In this document: positions 24,841 through 34,609 of the stretch, piece by piece
Position numbering within the stretch: position 1 is the stretch's first letter
Layout: each line of letters starts with the position of its first letter
NCBI RefSeq assembly: GCF_002797375.1
Contig: NZ_KZ454941.1
Coordinates: forward strand, 1,643,216 to 1,691,079
Direction: 5' to 3'
Source: Bacillus sp. FJAT-42315
GTDB taxonomy: Bacteria; Bacillota; Bacilli; Bacillales; Domibacillaceae
DNA length: 47,864 nt
The notes under the pieces: model-generated
The model's database searches: none
What the model was told of the DNA's origin: nothing
The model's input: only the letters and a program-made list of their open reading frames with translations
Position numbers and translations under genes: made by a program

Positions 24841-26190
24841 ATGTTTCGAACAATAGGAATCGTTTTTTTGTCATTAGCAGTAGTAGGTGTCGGGCTTTGG
24901 GGGTATCAGGAGCATCGTGAAAAAAATGCCGTGTTAATTAATGCAGAAAACAGTTATCAGCGGGCGTTCCATGACTTAACGTATGGAGTGGACAAAATTC
25001 ATGATCAAATTGGAGCGACGCTAGCGATGAATACACGACACTCCCTCTCACCTGCTTTAGCCGATGTGTGGCGATTAACGTCTGAGGCGCATAGCAATGT
25101 CGGGCAATTGCCCTTGACTTTATTGCCTTTTAACAAAACGGAAGAATTTCTAGGAAGCATCGGTCAATTCAGCTACAAAGCAGCCGTAAGAGATTTAGAG
25201 AAAGAGCCATTAACGGATCAAGAATATAACCATTTGAAAAATTTGTATAAGCAATCAGCCGATATTCAAAGTGAGTTGAGAAAAGTACAGCATATGGTGT
25301 TGAAAAATAATTTGCGTTGGATGGACGTAGAGCTTGCGCTAGCGACGGAAAAAGAAAATGCGGACAACACCATTATTGATGGTTTTAAAACGGTTGAGAA
25401 GAAATCAAAAGGCTTTAACGAATCCAATGTCAATAGCTTACCTGGTCAAGCGGATCAACTGAACAATCATCGTTTAAAAGAGCTGAAAGAGGCACCGATT
25501 TCTAAGCAAGAAGCGGTGAAGAAGGCGAAAACATTTACGAATATAGACTCAGCGGAACAAGTGAAGGTAACAAAAAGCGGGAAAGGCTCTGACTTCTCTT
25601 TTTATAGCGTCAATATGAAAAATAAAAATGGAGCGGAGGCAAGTATTGATTTAACGAGAAAAGGGGGGCACCCTCTTTGGTTTATTATCAACAGAGAGGT
25701 GAAGCAGCCAACCATTGGTTTAAACGAAGCGAATAACAAAGCTGTTGCTTTTTTAAAGAATCATCACTTTACAGATTTAGAACTCGATGATAGTACGCAA
25801 TATGATCATGTTGGGGTGTTTACTTTTGTTGGAAAACAAGATGGTGTAAGAATTTATCCGGATGTGGTGAAAGTAAAAGTGGCGCTAGATAACGGGCAAA
25901 TTATCGGGGTAACCGCTAATGAATATCTAGAAAACCATCATAAAAGAAAGATAGCGAAACCGGCTATATCTGAACAAAAAGCCGAAAGTTTTATTAATCC
26001 AAAAGTGAAAGTGGAAGAAAAACGGTTAGCTATGATTCAAAATGAATTAAATCAAGAAGTGCTTTGCTACGAGTTTTTAGGCACATTAGGAGAAGACACA
26101 TATAGAGTTTTAATTAATGCCAAAGATGGTCGAGAAGAGCAGGTTGAAAAATTACGTAACGCGGAACCTGTCTATGATAATGTATTGTAA
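24841..26190 (+). CDS. ypeB: germination protein YpeB
   Basis: A 449-residue protein, close to the 450 of B. subtilis YpeB. A signal anchor at residues 4-22 is followed by a helical N-terminal part (about 30-210) and C-terminal PepSY repeats (about 215-440) with segments such as SKQEAVKKAKTF and IGLNEANNKAVAFLKN. YpeB is needed for SleB localisation and stability in the dormant spore and is degraded at germination. It lies 15 bases after sleB with GGAGGGAAG as RBS. Its TAA touches copy 2 of the intergenic repeat. Confidence 0.94.
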   Translation: MFRTIGIVFLSLAVVGVGLWGYQEHREKNAVLINAENSYQRAFHDLTYGVDKIHDQIGATLAMNTRHSLSPALADVWRLTSEAHSNVGQLPLTLLPFNKTEEFLGSIGQFSYKAAVRDLEKEPLTDQEYNHLKNLYKQSADIQSELRKVQHMVLKNNLRWMDVELALATEKENADNTIIDGFKTVEKKSKGFNESNVNSLPGQADQLNNHRLKELKEAPISKQEAVKKAKTFTNIDSAEQVKVTKSGKGSDFSFYSVNMKNKNGAEASIDLTRKGGHPLWFIINREVKQPTIGLNEANNKAVAFLKNHHFTDLELDDSTQYDHVGVFTFVGKQDGVRIYPDVVKVKVALDNGQIIGVTANEYLENHHKRKIAKPAISEQKAESFINPKVKVEEKRLAMIQNELNQEVLCYEFLGTLGEDTYRVLINAKDGREEQVEKLRNAEPVYDNVL

Positions 26191-26239
26191 AGTGAAATTT
26201 CAATCAGTGGGGAGTTTTACAGCCCCGTTAATGCGGGGG
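26189..26239 (+). repeat. intergenic repeat, copy 2
   Basis: Related to copy 1 at 9056-9115: AAAGTGAAA.TTCAATC, GTGGGG, TTACAGCCC and a terminal CCCCG-TTAATG-CGGGG hairpin (26223-26238) are shared. It begins within the ypeB stop codon. There is no T run after the hairpin, so it is not an ordinary terminator. Confidence 0.7.
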
Positions 26240-26267
26240 AAATAAATATAATAAAAAGATTCTTACA

Positions 26268-26296
26268 TTGCATTTTCAGAAATCACCATCTATAAT
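26268..26296 (+). promoter_or_regulatory. possible sigma-A promoter of ypfA
   Basis: TTGCAT (26268-26273), a 17-base spacer and TATAAT (26291-26296), about 65 bases before the ypfA start. The -35 box is weak. Confidence 0.4.
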
Positions 26297-26361
26297 TTTG
26301 ATTATACCCATTATAGTAAAATTGAACCATGGGCAGTCAGAAATTAGGGTGAGGGATTCGA

Positions 26362-27030
26362 ATGCTTAAAGTAGGAATAGACTTAATGCTTGAGCCATTA
26401 CATGTATCAGACGAAGAGGAGAAAGAATCGTATCGTTGCAAGGTGGCCGATGTGAAAGATGGTCAAGTGTTTATTGATTATCCCGTCAATATCAAGTCGA
26501 ATCGTACCACATTATTAATGGATGATACCGAGTTGATGGCGGAATTTATTGATCCGACAGCAGCCTCTGCTGTCTATCTATTTAGTACAAAGGTCATTGG
26601 TCGTGTGAAACAATCGATTCCAATGTTAGTTTTGCAAGATCCTGGTGTAAACAACTATCAGCGGATTCAGCGTCGTAAATTTGTGCGCGTATCTACAGCT
26701 GTAGATGTGGCTCTGCATTTAGAAGGTCATCCTCCTTTTACTGCGGTAACGATGGATTTAAGTGCTGGTGGATTGGCTGTTCCTGTTCCTCGTGGAATGA
26801 ATATCGAGGAAGGTAACCGAGGAAAAGTGTTTCTTTCTATTCCTTTCCAATCAGGAGATCATCACTATTTTGAAGTAACAGGTGAAGTGGTTAGGATGCG
26901 TAAGGAAGATGCAAGCAATCGAACCATCGCTTCCTTTCAAATAAATGATCTTGCGGGAATCGAACAGCAACTATTAATGCGTTTTTGTTTTGAACGCCAA
27001 ATTATTCTGAAAAGAAAAGGACTCGTGTAA
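26362..27030 (+). CDS. motI: PilZ-domain cyclic di-GMP receptor (YpfA / MotI / DgrA)
   Basis: A 222-residue YcgR-like protein. The N-terminal YcgR-N domain (about 1-100) is followed by a PilZ domain (about 108-215). The c-di-GMP binding residues are present as QRRKFVRV (RxxxR at the domain start) and DLSAGGLAV (D-x-S-x-x-G). In B. subtilis this protein (YpfA, MotI) binds c-di-GMP and disengages the flagellar stator. Its place between ypeB and cmk matches B. subtilis. The ATG has GGTGAGGG upstream. Confidence 0.88.
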   Translation: MLKVGIDLMLEPLHVSDEEEKESYRCKVADVKDGQVFIDYPVNIKSNRTTLLMDDTELMAEFIDPTAASAVYLFSTKVIGRVKQSIPMLVLQDPGVNNYQRIQRRKFVRVSTAVDVALHLEGHPPFTAVTMDLSAGGLAVPVPRGMNIEEGNRGKVFLSIPFQSGDHHYFEVTGEVVRMRKEDASNRTIASFQINDLAGIEQQLLMRFCFERQIILKRKGLV

Positions 27031-27057
27031 AGGCTCGCCTTTAACGAGTTTTTTTTT
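27021..27057 (+). terminator. terminator after ypfA
   Basis: ACTCGTGTAAAGG-CTCG-CCTTTAACGAGT (one bulge) is followed by eight or more T residues; the left arm contains the end of the gene. Confidence 0.8.
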
Positions 27058-27082
27058 GAAGAATATCTTTTCATCGTATGAT
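27056..27082 (+). promoter_or_regulatory. possible sigma-A promoter of cmk
   Basis: TTGAAG (27056-27061) and TATGAT (27077-27082) are 15 bases apart; TGATAA at 27079 gives 17. It overlaps the end of the preceding T run. Confidence 0.35.
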
Positions 27083-27117
27083 AAAATGAAAAGATAAATT
27101 GATTAGAAGGTGAAATA

Positions 27118-27795
27118 ATGACGAAACGAATTCAAATTGCGATCGATGGACCAGCTGCGGCTGGGAAAAGTACAGTAGCTAAAATAATTGCTGAGAAATT
27201 ATCATATGTTTATATCGATACAGGTGCGATGTATAGAGCACTTACTTATAAAGCTTTACAACACCAGTTGGACCCTGAAAATGAAGGTGCTTTACTACAG
27301 CTGCTTCAACAGTTAGAGATCGTTTTACAGCCAGGAGAGAGCGGTCAGCAAGTGTTTATTGACGAAAACGATGTAACGAATGAGATTAGAACGAACGAAG
27401 TCACGAATACCGTTTCTTTCGTCGCTAAGCATCCGTTAGTTCGCAAAGAAATGGTGAAGCGTCAGCAAGCTTTCGCGGAAGCTGGTGGGGTTGTCATGGA
27501 TGGTCGTGATATTGGCACTCACGTCTTGCCGGATGCCGAAGTGAAAATTTTTCTCAAGGCAAGTACGGAGGAACGTGCAAAAAGAAGATATAATGAAAAT
27601 ATTTCGAAAGGAATTCCTTCAGATTTAGAGAAATTAAAAGAAGAGATTACTCTTCGTGATCAAATTGATTCTGAAAGAGCTGCTGCCCCGTTGAAAAAAG
27701 CAGACGACGCGATTGAATTGGATACGACGTCTTTAACGATTAGCGATGTCGTTGAAAAAATTATGGCAGTAGTGAAAGAGGAGAAGGGGAAATGA
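27118..27795 (+). CDS. cmk: cytidylate kinase
   Basis: A 225-residue kinase phosphorylating CMP and dCMP with ATP. The P-loop [12 protein letters not shown] lies at residues 10-21; the CMP-binding segments IDTGAMYRA and [15 protein letters not shown] and the lid region ([14 protein letters not shown]) follow. Length is the standard for the family. RBS GAAGGTGA precedes the ATG. It overlaps plsC by four bases, so the two form one operon. Confidence 0.96.
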   Translation: MTKRIQIAIDGPAAAGKSTVAKIIAEKLSYVYIDTGAMYRALTYKALQHQLDPENEGALLQLLQQLEIVLQPGESGQQVFIDENDVTNEIRTNEVTNTVSFVAKHPLVRKEMVKRQQAFAEAGGVVMDGRDIGTHVLPDAEVKIFLKASTEERAKRRYNENISKGIPSDLEKLKEEITLRDQIDSERAAAPLKKADDAIELDTTSLTISDVVEKIMAVVKEEKGK

Positions 27796-28376
27796 TGACC
27801 TTTTATTCGATTGCCAAGACGGTAGTAAAAACGATCTTAACGCCGATGTATCGAATCGAAGTTCACGGAAGAGAGTATTTTCCAAAAGACGGAGGCGTGC
27901 TTCTTTGTGCGAACCATATTGATAATTTAGACCCTCCTGTCGTCGGAATTACAGCGCCAAGACCGGTATCATTTATGGCGAAGGAAGAATTATTTAAAGT
28001 GCCGATTCTTGGGAAAGTGATCTCTAATTTACATGCATTTCCGGTGAAAAGGGGGATGAGTGACAGGGAAGCGTTACGAAAAGGATTAAATTCTTTAAAA
28101 GAGGGAAAAGTAATGGGACTCTTCCCTGAAGGCACTCGCTCGAAAACAGGTGAGGTGGGGAAGGGGTTAGCTGGAGCTGGTTTCTTTGCTCTCCGCGCAG
28201 ATGCGCACGTTGTGCCGTGTGCCATTGTCGGTCCATATAAACCTTTTCATAAGCTGAAAGTTGTCTATGGTCCACCAATTGATATGTCCGAGCTTCGTGA
28301 GAGAAAAGCGAGCGCGGATGAAGTGACGGAAATTATAATGAATCATATTCGTCAGTTGCATGATAGCCATAAATGA
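27792..28376 (+). CDS. plsC: 1-acyl-sn-glycerol-3-phosphate acyltransferase
   Basis: A 194-residue membrane-associated acyltransferase making phosphatidic acid. The family motifs are present in order: NHIDNLDPP (catalytic H-x4-D) near residue 38, [21 protein letters not shown] (motif III) near residue 112, and VPCAIVGP (motif IV). A cmk-plsC-rpsA order is common in Bacillaceae. The ATG overlaps the cmk stop; a second ATG follows immediately. In B. subtilis plsC lies elsewhere, so the symbol rests on motifs. Confidence 0.9.
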   Translation: MMTFYSIAKTVVKTILTPMYRIEVHGREYFPKDGGVLLCANHIDNLDPPVVGITAPRPVSFMAKEELFKVPILGKVISNLHAFPVKRGMSDREALRKGLNSLKEGKVMGLFPEGTRSKTGEVGKGLAGAGFFALRADAHVVPCAIVGPYKPFHKLKVVYGPPIDMSELRERKASADEVTEIIMNHIRQLHDSHK

Positions 28377-28475
28377 AAGCTTCTTGCTTGACAAATGGCT
28401 GTAATTGTTAGAAGTTAATAGAAAGAATATTTATTTAAATAAATGTTAGCAGTTTCGTATTAAGGAGGAGTACAT

Positions 28476-29624
28476 ATGACAGAGGATATGAACCAAGTAG
28501 AAGTGAACAACTATGCAGTAGGCGACAAAGTCCAAGCAACAGTGGTGAAAGTGGAAGAGAAGCAAGTGCAAGTTGAAATTGAAGGAAGCAAAAAAGACGG
28601 TATCATCCCAATCAGTGAACTATCCAGCCTTCACGTAGAAAAAGCTACGGATGTAGTGAATGAGGGCGACAAGCTTGAACTGCTCGTAACAAAAGAAGAA
28701 GATGATCTTTACGTTCTTTCTAAGCGCAAAGCGGATGCTGATAAAGCATGGGAAGAGATGAACAAACGTTTTGAAGCTGGTGAAGTGTTCGAAGCTGAAA
28801 TTAAAGAAGTAGTGAAGGGCGGACTTGTTGTTGACCTTGGCATTCGCGGCTTTATTCCTGCTTCATTAGTGGAAGATCATTATGTAGAAGACTTTGAAGA
28901 TTATAAAGGCAAAACATTAAGATTGAAAATTGTTGAATTAGAGCAAGAGAAAAACCGATTAATTTTATCTCATCGTGCAGTTCTTGATCTAATGAAATCA
29001 GAAAATAAGAAAAAAATCCTTTCAGAAATTCAAGCAGGCGATGTGCTAGAAGGTAAAGTGCAGCGACTAACAGATTTTGGTGCTTTTGTTGATATTGGTG
29101 GTGTAGATGGACTTGTTCATATCTCTCAACTATCTCATGAGCATGTAGATAAGCCGTCTGATGTAATTAAAGAAGGGCAAGAAGTTCAAGTAAAGGTATT
29201 ATCTGTTGATCGAGATAGTGAAAGAATTTCTTTATCGATTAAAGAAACATTACCTGGACCGTGGACGAACATTGCAGAGAAGGCACCAATCGGATCTGAG
29301 CTAACTGGAAAAGTGAAGCGTCTTGTATCTTATGGAGCATTTGTGGAAGTATTCCCAGGTGTAGAAGGGCTTGTTCACATTTCGCAAATTTCTAATAAAC
29401 ATATCGGTACGCCACATGAGGTGCTAGAAGAAGGTCAAGAAGTGCAAGTAAAAGTTCTTGATGTGAACGAGGAAGAAAATCGTTTATCTTTAAGCATGAA
29501 GCAATTAGAAGAAGCAGAAGTTGAGCAAGAAGTTGAATCGTATGAAATGCCAGAAGAAAGCACAGGTTTCCAACTTGGAGAAATGATTGGAGACAAATTA
29601 AAAGGCTTAAAAAACAATAACTAA
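28476..29624 (+). CDS. rpsA: 30S ribosomal protein S1 homologue (YpfD)
   Basis: A 382-residue RNA-binding protein with four S1 domains at about residues 14-82, 99-165, 185-254 and 271-340. The third and fourth have the standard [17 protein letters not shown] and [18 protein letters not shown] starts with VHISQLS/VHISQIS. Bacillus S1 homologues have four domains rather than the six of Escherichia coli S1 and are not essential. AAGGAGGAG is the RBS. The 99-base gap before it contains TTGACA at 28388 but no convincing -10. Confidence 0.93.
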   Translation: MTEDMNQVEVNNYAVGDKVQATVVKVEEKQVQVEIEGSKKDGIIPISELSSLHVEKATDVVNEGDKLELLVTKEEDDLYVLSKRKADADKAWEEMNKRFEAGEVFEAEIKEVVKGGLVVDLGIRGFIPASLVEDHYVEDFEDYKGKTLRLKIVELEQEKNRLILSHRAVLDLMKSENKKKILSEIQAGDVLEGKVQRLTDFGAFVDIGGVDGLVHISQLSHEHVDKPSDVIKEGQEVQVKVLSVDRDSERISLSIKETLPGPWTNIAEKAPIGSELTGKVKRLVSYGAFVEVFPGVEGLVHISQISNKHIGTPHEVLEEGQEVQVKVLDVNEEENRLSLSMKQLEEAEVEQEVESYEMPEESTGFQLGEMIGDKLKGLKNNN

Positions 29625-29662
29625 TAAGCAATGCTATTTGAATGAGAAAACGGTGATGAGTT

Positions 29663-30718
29663 GTGACGAGGGAACAAAGAAAAAGAGAACATATTCAATA
29701 TGCACTCTCAACAGGTCAAAGTCGTGCGACAGGCTTTGATGATGTCGATATCGTTCATCAAAGCCTTCCGAACATCGCTTTGAATGATGTCTCAATTCAA
29801 ACCAAAATTGGCGAACTTACTTTAAGTTCGCCAATTTTCATCAATGCGATGACTGGTGGCGGAGGTAGAGAAACGGAAAGAATTAACGAAAGTCTAGCGA
29901 TAGCTGCAAGAGAATTAGGCTTGGCGATGGCAGTCGGTTCACAAATGTCAGCGATTAAAAACCCGTCAGAAAGACAAACCTTCCGTGTCGTTCGCCAAAT
30001 GAACCCTAAAGGAATGATATGGGCGAATATCGGCAGTGAAGCTACGGTTGAGCAAGCACAAGCCGCTGTTGAGATGCTAGAAGCAAATGCACTTCAAATC
30101 CATTTAAACGTAATACAAGAACTTGCTATGCCTGAGGGAGATCGTGATTTTTCAGGAGCTTGTGAGCGAATTCAAGCCATGGCGGAATCATTACCAGTAC
30201 CAGTGATTGTGAAAGAAACAGGATTTGGACTTAGCAAAGAAGCAGTTCGCAAGCTGGCTGCTATTCCATTAGCGGCTGTTGATATTGGTGGTTTTGGTGG
30301 AACAAATTTTGCTGTGATTGAAAATGCTCGCAGAAACAAAGCGCTTACTTACTTTAATAACTGGGGAATCTCTACGGCTGCATCGATTGTAGAAGCGAAG
30401 CAAACAGCGGCGAACAATATGAGCGTGATTGCGTCTGGTGGCATGCAAAATAGTCTAGATGTGTTCAAAGCGCTGATTCTTGGAGCTAACGCTGTTGGAA
30501 TGGCTGGCTTTTTATTGAAAGTCTTGTTGCAGGATGGCTTTGATTCATTGTTGGCAGAAATAAAAGAACTGCATGAAGATTTACACGTGATGATGTGTGC
30601 TCTCGGGGCTACATCTATTGAAGAATTACAGCAAGCGCCCGTTGTTATCAAGGGAGAGACTTATCATTGGTTAGATGTGCGCGGCTTTGAGCCTGCTCTT
30701 TTCAGCAGGCGATCGTGA
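29663..30718 (+). CDS. fni: type 2 isopentenyl-diphosphate isomerase
   Basis: A 351-residue FMN- and NADPH-dependent isomerase of IPP to DMAPP, with a TIM-barrel related to lactate oxidases. Motifs: [16 protein letters not shown] near residue 65 (FMN and substrate site), [47 protein letters not shown] and [15 protein letters not shown]. It supplies prenyl units to the hepS-hepT pathway in this window. The start is GTG with GGTGATGAG upstream. A perfect hairpin lies within codons 48-59 (see 29804). A terminator follows. Confidence 0.95.
   Translation: MTREQRKREHIQYALSTGQSRATGFDDVDIVHQSLPNIALNDVSIQTKIGELTLSSPIFINAMTGGGGRETERINESLAIAARELGLAMAVGSQMSAIKNPSERQTFRVVRQMNPKGMIWANIGSEATVEQAQAAVEMLEANALQIHLNVIQELAMPEGDRDFSGACERIQAMAESLPVPVIVKETGFGLSKEAVRKLAAIPLAAVDIGGFGGTNFAVIENARRNKALTYFNNWGISTAASIVEAKQTAANNMSVIASGGMQNSLDVFKALILGANAVGMAGFLLKVLLQDGFDSLLAEIKELHEDLHVMMCALGATSIEELQQAPVVIKGETYHWLDVRGFEPALFSRRS
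29804..29838. repeat. perfect 16-bp hairpin inside fni
   Basis: AAAATTGGCGAACTTA (29804-29819) and its exact reverse complement (29823-29838) flank a 3-base loop CTT. In mRNA this makes a very stable hairpin 141 bases after the start codon, preceded by A residues and ending in UUUU on either strand, like an intrinsic terminator. It encodes K48 to F59 of Fni in frame. Confidence 0.9.
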
Positions 30719-30798
30719 CATCAATATGATCGAAACAGAACTCTTTCGTGGTTTTAGTTGCTTGCTAAGGAGAATATTGATAAAATGTATAGGTTCAT

Positions 30799-30832
30799 AA
30801 AACCCTTCTACATCAGAAGGGTTTTATTTATA
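30799..30832 (+). terminator. terminator after fni
   Basis: A perfect 11-bp stem AAAACCCTTCT / AGAAGGGTTTT with loop ACATC, followed by ATTTAT. It lies 80 bases after fni and before der. Confidence 0.85.
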
Positions 30833-30893
30833 CGGACGTAGACAATAATGATACTAAGCAAAATAGAATGCAAGTGTGGAAAGGATGAATGAA

Positions 30894-32204
30894 ATGGTGA
30901 AACCAGTAGTCGCCATTGTAGGGCGCCCGAATGTAGGGAAATCAACCATTTTCAACCGAATTGTCGGCGAAAGAATCTCAATCGTCGAAGATATTCCTGG
31001 TGTAACGAGAGATCGAATTTATAGTTCAGGAGAATGGTTAAATCAAGAGTTTAACCTTATTGATACCGGTGGAATTGATTTAGGAGATGAACCGTTTTTA
31101 GAGCAAATTCGCCAGCAAGCGGAAATTGCGATTGAAGAGGCGGATGTGATTATCTTTTTAGCAAGTGGAAGAGAAGGTGTGACTTCAGCGGATGAAGAAG
31201 TCGCGAAAATTTTATATCGCTCCAAAAAGCCAGTTGTTCTCGCTGTCAACAAAGTGGACAACCCAGAAATGCGTAGCCAAATTTATGATTTTTATTCGTT
31301 AGGTTTTGGAGAGCCATTCCCAATCTCCGGTGCGCACGGAATCGGCTTAGGGGATATGTTAGATGACGTTATCGCTCATTTTCCTCAGGCGGATGAAGAG
31401 GAATACGCTCCCGATGTTATTAAGTTTTCTTTAATTGGTCGTCCGAATGTTGGGAAGTCTTCTTTAGTAAATGCTTTACTAGGGGAAGAGCGGGTCATTG
31501 TTAGTGATGTTGCCGGAACAACGAGAGATGCGACCGATTCTCCATATACGTATGATGACCAAGAATATGTCATTATCGACACAGCCGGTATGAGGAAAAA
31601 AGGAAAAGTATACGAAACGACAGAGAAGTATAGTGTGCTGCGCGCATTGAGAGCGATTGAACGATCAGATGTCGTTTTAGTTGTCATCAATGCGGAGGAA
31701 GGCATTCGAGAGCAAGATAAGCATATTGCTGGTTACGCTCATGAAGCCGGTCGTGCGGTAATTATCGTCGTCAATAAGTGGGATGCGATTGAAAAAGACG
31801 AGAAAACGATGAAAGAGTTTGAAGAAAATATTCGTGGTCACTTCTTATTTTTAGATTATGCCCCAATCGTCTTCTTATCTGCTAAAACAAAGAAAAGAGT
31901 TCATACGTTACTACCAGTCATTAATCAAGCAAGTGAAAATCATTCGATGCGCGTACAATCAAGCGTGCTAAATGATGTGATTATGGATGCGGTAGCGATG
32001 AACCCTACACCGTCAGATAAAGGAAAGCGATTAAGAATTTATTATGCAACACAAGTAGCTGTCAAGCCGCCTACTTTTGTTGTTTTTGTGAATGAACCGG
32101 AGCTTATGCACTTTTCTTATGAACGTTTCTTACAAAATCGAATTCGTGAGGCGTTCGGCTTTGAAGGAACACCGATTCGAATTCTTTCCCGTGCCCGAAA
32201 ATAA
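30894..32204 (+). CDS. der: ribosome assembly GTPase Der (EngA)
   Basis: A 436-residue GTPase with two tandem G domains and a C-terminal KH-like domain (about 350-436). G1 motifs are [11 protein letters not shown] (residues 8-18) and [11 protein letters not shown] (about 183-193); DTGG and DTAG are the G3 motifs, NKVD and NKWD the G4 motifs. It acts in 50S subunit maturation. ATG 30894 gives [12 protein letters not shown] and the length of the B. subtilis protein, with AAAGGA 8 bases upstream; earlier in-frame starts at 30876 and 30885 are less likely. gpsA follows after 21 bases. Confidence 0.96.
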   Translation: MVKPVVAIVGRPNVGKSTIFNRIVGERISIVEDIPGVTRDRIYSSGEWLNQEFNLIDTGGIDLGDEPFLEQIRQQAEIAIEEADVIIFLASGREGVTSADEEVAKILYRSKKPVVLAVNKVDNPEMRSQIYDFYSLGFGEPFPISGAHGIGLGDMLDDVIAHFPQADEEEYAPDVIKFSLIGRPNVGKSSLVNALLGEERVIVSDVAGTTRDATDSPYTYDDQEYVIIDTAGMRKKGKVYETTEKYSVLRALRAIERSDVVLVVINAEEGIREQDKHIAGYAHEAGRAVIIVVNKWDAIEKDEKTMKEFEENIRGHFLFLDYAPIVFLSAKTKKRVHTLLPVINQASENHSMRVQSSVLNDVIMDAVAMNPTPSDKGKRLRIYYATQVAVKPPTFVVFVNEPELMHFSYERFLQNRIREAFGFEGTPIRILSRARK

Positions 32205-32225
32205 CGAAAAGCTGGTGAATAAAAC

Positions 32226-33281
32226 ATGAAGAAAAAAGAGCAAATAGCTGTTATTGGAGCTGGAAGTTGGGGAACGGCTCTAGCTCTTGTGCTTGCGGAT
32301 AATGGCCATGACGTTCGCTTGTGGGCTCATAATTCAGCACGCATTCAAGAAATTAATGAGCAACATACGAATCATCAATATTTGCCTAATATTTCCCTTC
32401 CAACGAACATTGTTGGCTATCATTCTATGACAGAAGTGTTGGATGGGATTGATTTGATTGTTTTGGCAGTACCAACAAAAGCGATTCGTGAAGTATTACA
32501 ATCGATCCAACAACATCAACAACAACCGTTAACCATTGTTCACGTTAGCAAGGGGATTGAACCGGATACGCTGTTGCGCATCTCTGAAATGATTGAAGAA
32601 GAGATGCCAAAAGAGCTTTGCGAAGCAGTTGTCGTTTTATCAGGTCCTAGTCATGCGGAAGAAGTGAGCTTGCGTCATCCAACAACGGTGACGGTCTCCT
32701 CTAAAAACATGGAGGCAGCCGGAAGGGTTCAAGATATTTTTATGAATCAACATTTTCGTGTATACACAAATTCTGACATCGTTGGAGTGGAAATCGGTGG
32801 AGCGTTAAAAAATATTATCGCTTTAGCCGCTGGAATCTCTGATGGGCTGGGTTATGGTGATAATGCGAAAGCGGCTTTAATTACGCGAGGATTAGCTGAA
32901 ATTGCTCGATTAGGAACAAAAATGGGGGCAAGGCCGTTGACATTCTCAGGGCTTACTGGCATTGGTGATTTAATTGTCACTTGTACGAGTGTTCATTCTC
33001 GTAATTGGCGAGCAGGAAACATGCTTGGTCAAGGGAAAAAGCTAGAAGAAGTGTTAGCCAACATGGGAATGGTTGTCGAAGGGGTTCGGACGACGAAAGC
33101 CGCTCGACAATTATCGGTAAAGTACAAGGTGAACATGCCGATCACGGCAGCTCTTTATGGCATCTTATTTGAAGGGCAAGACGCAAAATCAGCTGTTGAT
33201 GAATTAATGGCTCGTATGAAAACACATGAGATGGAAGATTTAGTGAATGTATATGAAGATCGTCAATATGATGAAATATAG
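32226..33281 (+). CDS. gpsA: glycerol-3-phosphate dehydrogenase [NAD(P)+]
   Basis: A 351-residue cytoplasmic enzyme reducing dihydroxyacetone phosphate to sn-glycerol 3-phosphate for phospholipid synthesis. The nucleotide-binding motif is [11 protein letters not shown] near residues 10-20; the active-site region is [16 protein letters not shown], with the catalytic lysine, and the substrate loop [12 protein letters not shown] with HSRNWRAG. It is in an operon with der, as in B. subtilis. A terminator follows at 33365. Confidence 0.96.
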   Translation: MKKKEQIAVIGAGSWGTALALVLADNGHDVRLWAHNSARIQEINEQHTNHQYLPNISLPTNIVGYHSMTEVLDGIDLIVLAVPTKAIREVLQSIQQHQQQPLTIVHVSKGIEPDTLLRISEMIEEEMPKELCEAVVVLSGPSHAEEVSLRHPTTVTVSSKNMEAAGRVQDIFMNQHFRVYTNSDIVGVEIGGALKNIIALAAGISDGLGYGDNAKAALITRGLAEIARLGTKMGARPLTFSGLTGIGDLIVTCTSVHSRNWRAGNMLGQGKKLEEVLANMGMVVEGVRTTKAARQLSVKYKVNMPITAALYGILFEGQDAKSAVDELMARMKTHEMEDLVNVYEDRQYDEI

Positions 33282-33364
33282 AGACGTTCGCTGAGTCAAA
33301 AGTAAGAAGTACTCCATATAATATGGTGAGAAAGCCAGCTATACTAGGAAATGGCGGTCGAATC

Positions 33365-33401
33365 AGCTGAGGCGGTGAAACAATCTGCTTCAGCTTTTTT
33401 T
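33365..33401 (+). terminator. terminator after gpsA
   Basis: AGCTGAGGCGG (33365-33375) pairs with CTGCTTCAGCT (33385-33395) with two wobble pairs, then T residues. The 83 bases between gpsA and this stem contain a CCATAT-A-ATATGG palindrome (33314-33326) and no ORF. Confidence 0.75.
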
Positions 33402-33490
33402 GAAATGACTTTATCTTTTTCTTTTTTTATGGACAAGCTTTATTGAAGAAGGTTTTTAGCGTGTTCACGGTCCAATTTAGCTGAGCGTTA

Positions 33491-33499
33491 TGATATAAT
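33491..33499 (+). promoter_or_regulatory. extended -10 promoter of yphE-yphF
   Basis: TGATATAAT is a perfect -10 box with the TGn extension, 31 bases before yphE. The -35 region (TCCAAT) is poor. Confidence 0.55.
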
Positions 33500-33529
33500 C
33501 AGGTCGATAACTGAAAGGGGTAGTGCAAG

Positions 33530-33733
33530 ATGTCAACAGCAATGTTAAATATGTGGGTTTCGTTTGCTGGTATGGGACTTATGATTCTAGCCGTCATGAT
33601 GATTTATTTGAGTCGTTATAAAATAAAGAATGGCTTTTTTAAATTTATTTCTGCTATGTTGGCTTATGCTTGTTTGATTATCGGTGGAATGATTATGGTT
33701 TATATTGTGTTTAGTGGTCCAACCGGAGCTTAG
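33530..33733 (+). CDS. yphE: YphE, small DUF2768 membrane protein
   Basis: A 67-residue protein with two membrane helices (about 8-27 and 39-59) joined by a basic turn (SRYKIKNG). Length, two-helix form and position between gpsA and spoIVA match YphE of Bacillus (DUF2768). Function unknown. GAAAGGGG is the RBS. yphF follows after 14 bases, so the two are cotranscribed. Confidence 0.8.
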   Translation: MSTAMLNMWVSFAGMGLMILAVMMIYLSRYKIKNGFFKFISAMLAYACLIIGGMIMVYIVFSGPTGA

Positions 33734-33747
33734 GGGGAAGAGAGATA

Positions 33748-34455
33748 ATGAAAAAATATTCAATCATCATTTTGCTAATTCTTGTTTCTTCCATTATGAG
33801 TGGGTGTATGTTTCCAGAAGATCGGCTAGCAGCTAACCAGACGCCATATGAAGACCAGGTGCAATCCGTGCAGACAGCGGTCAATCAATTTAAAGAGCAA
33901 AATGATGGACTGTTACCGATTAAAAATAAAGAAGCGGATACACCGCTATATGAAAAATATCCGATTGATTTCAAAAAGCTTGCGCCGCAATTCATGGCAG
34001 AGCCACCTGGAAATGCCTTTGAATCAGGAGGGATTTTTCAATATGTTCTAGTGGACGCAGAGGAAAACCCAACTGTTAAACTCATTGATTTAAGAATGGC
34101 GGAGCAACTTCGTGATATTCAATTGCGGATTAAAGCGCATAAATACCCACCGTATGATCAAGAAATCGCACCGAATGTGTATTCATTAAAATATAAAGAA
34201 CTAGGTTACGAAGAAGAGCCATATGTAGTCAGTCCTTATTCTAATAATAATTTACCGTTAGTGATTTCTGGGGATGGTCGAGTGTATGTCGATTATAGTA
34301 GTGAGTTGTATGCTGTGCTACAGAAATCTAAAGAGCAGCTTAAACAAGGAGAAGATATTCGTCCTTTACTTTATCAGGACTCTGTCATTGCTCCGGGCTT
34401 TTCCCTTCCATATACAGTAGATAAAAATAATGAGCCTGTGTTTATGGCGAAATAA
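33748..34455 (+). CDS. yphF: YphF, lipoprotein
   Basis: A 235-residue lipoprotein. The signal peptide ends in the lipobox IMSGC with the lipidated cysteine at residue 20. The mature part is hydrophilic, with conserved-looking segments (YEDQVQSVQTAVNQFKEQNDG, YKELGYEEEPY). It matches YphF (DUF3939) by position between yphE and spoIVA and by length. Function unknown; expression during sporulation has been suggested for the homologue. GGGGGAAGAG is the RBS. Confidence 0.82.
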   Translation: MKKYSIIILLILVSSIMSGCMFPEDRLAANQTPYEDQVQSVQTAVNQFKEQNDGLLPIKNKEADTPLYEKYPIDFKKLAPQFMAEPPGNAFESGGIFQYVLVDAEENPTVKLIDLRMAEQLRDIQLRIKAHKYPPYDQEIAPNVYSLKYKELGYEEEPYVVSPYSNNNLPLVISGDGRVYVDYSSELYAVLQKSKEQLKQGEDIRPLLYQDSVIAPGFSLPYTVDKNNEPVFMAK

Positions 34456-34466
34456 TCGTATAGAAA

Positions 34467-34503
34467 AGAGTCTCCAATGTAACAGATTGGAGGCTCTTTT
34501 TTT
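34467..34503 (+). terminator. terminator after yphF
   Basis: AGAG-T-CTCCAAT-GTAACAG-ATTGGAG-G-CTCT with one internal mismatch is followed by seven T residues. Confidence 0.88.
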
Positions 34504-34520
34504 CTGCTTATCATTTTCAG

Positions 34521-34550
34521 TCATATAAAAGAGGGACAACATCATACAAT
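34521..34550 (+). promoter_or_regulatory. sigma-E promoter of spoIVA
   Basis: TCATATA (34521-34527), a 15-base spacer and CATACAAT (34543-34550): a perfect sigma-E -10 and a 6 of 7 match at -35. spoIVA is transcribed by sigma-E in B. subtilis. Confidence 0.88.
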
Positions 34551-34609
34551 TTAATGTATGAGAAACGGGCTAATTAAAAGGGTAAGCAATAAAGCAGGGA
34601 GGGAATCAA

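Noticed and set aside
26223-26238. CCCCG-TTAATG-CGGGG hairpin as terminator of ypeB
   Set aside because: No T run follows, and the same hairpin occurs in the repeat copy at 9056, so it belongs to the repeat element.
27863-28225. 120-residue antisense ORF across plsC
   Set aside because: It is a shadow of a well-supported gene; no promoter or RBS and low-complexity, proline-rich content.
31385-31705. 106-residue antisense ORF across der
   Set aside because: Serine/threonine-rich shadow typical of the reverse strand of a GTPase gene; no start signals.
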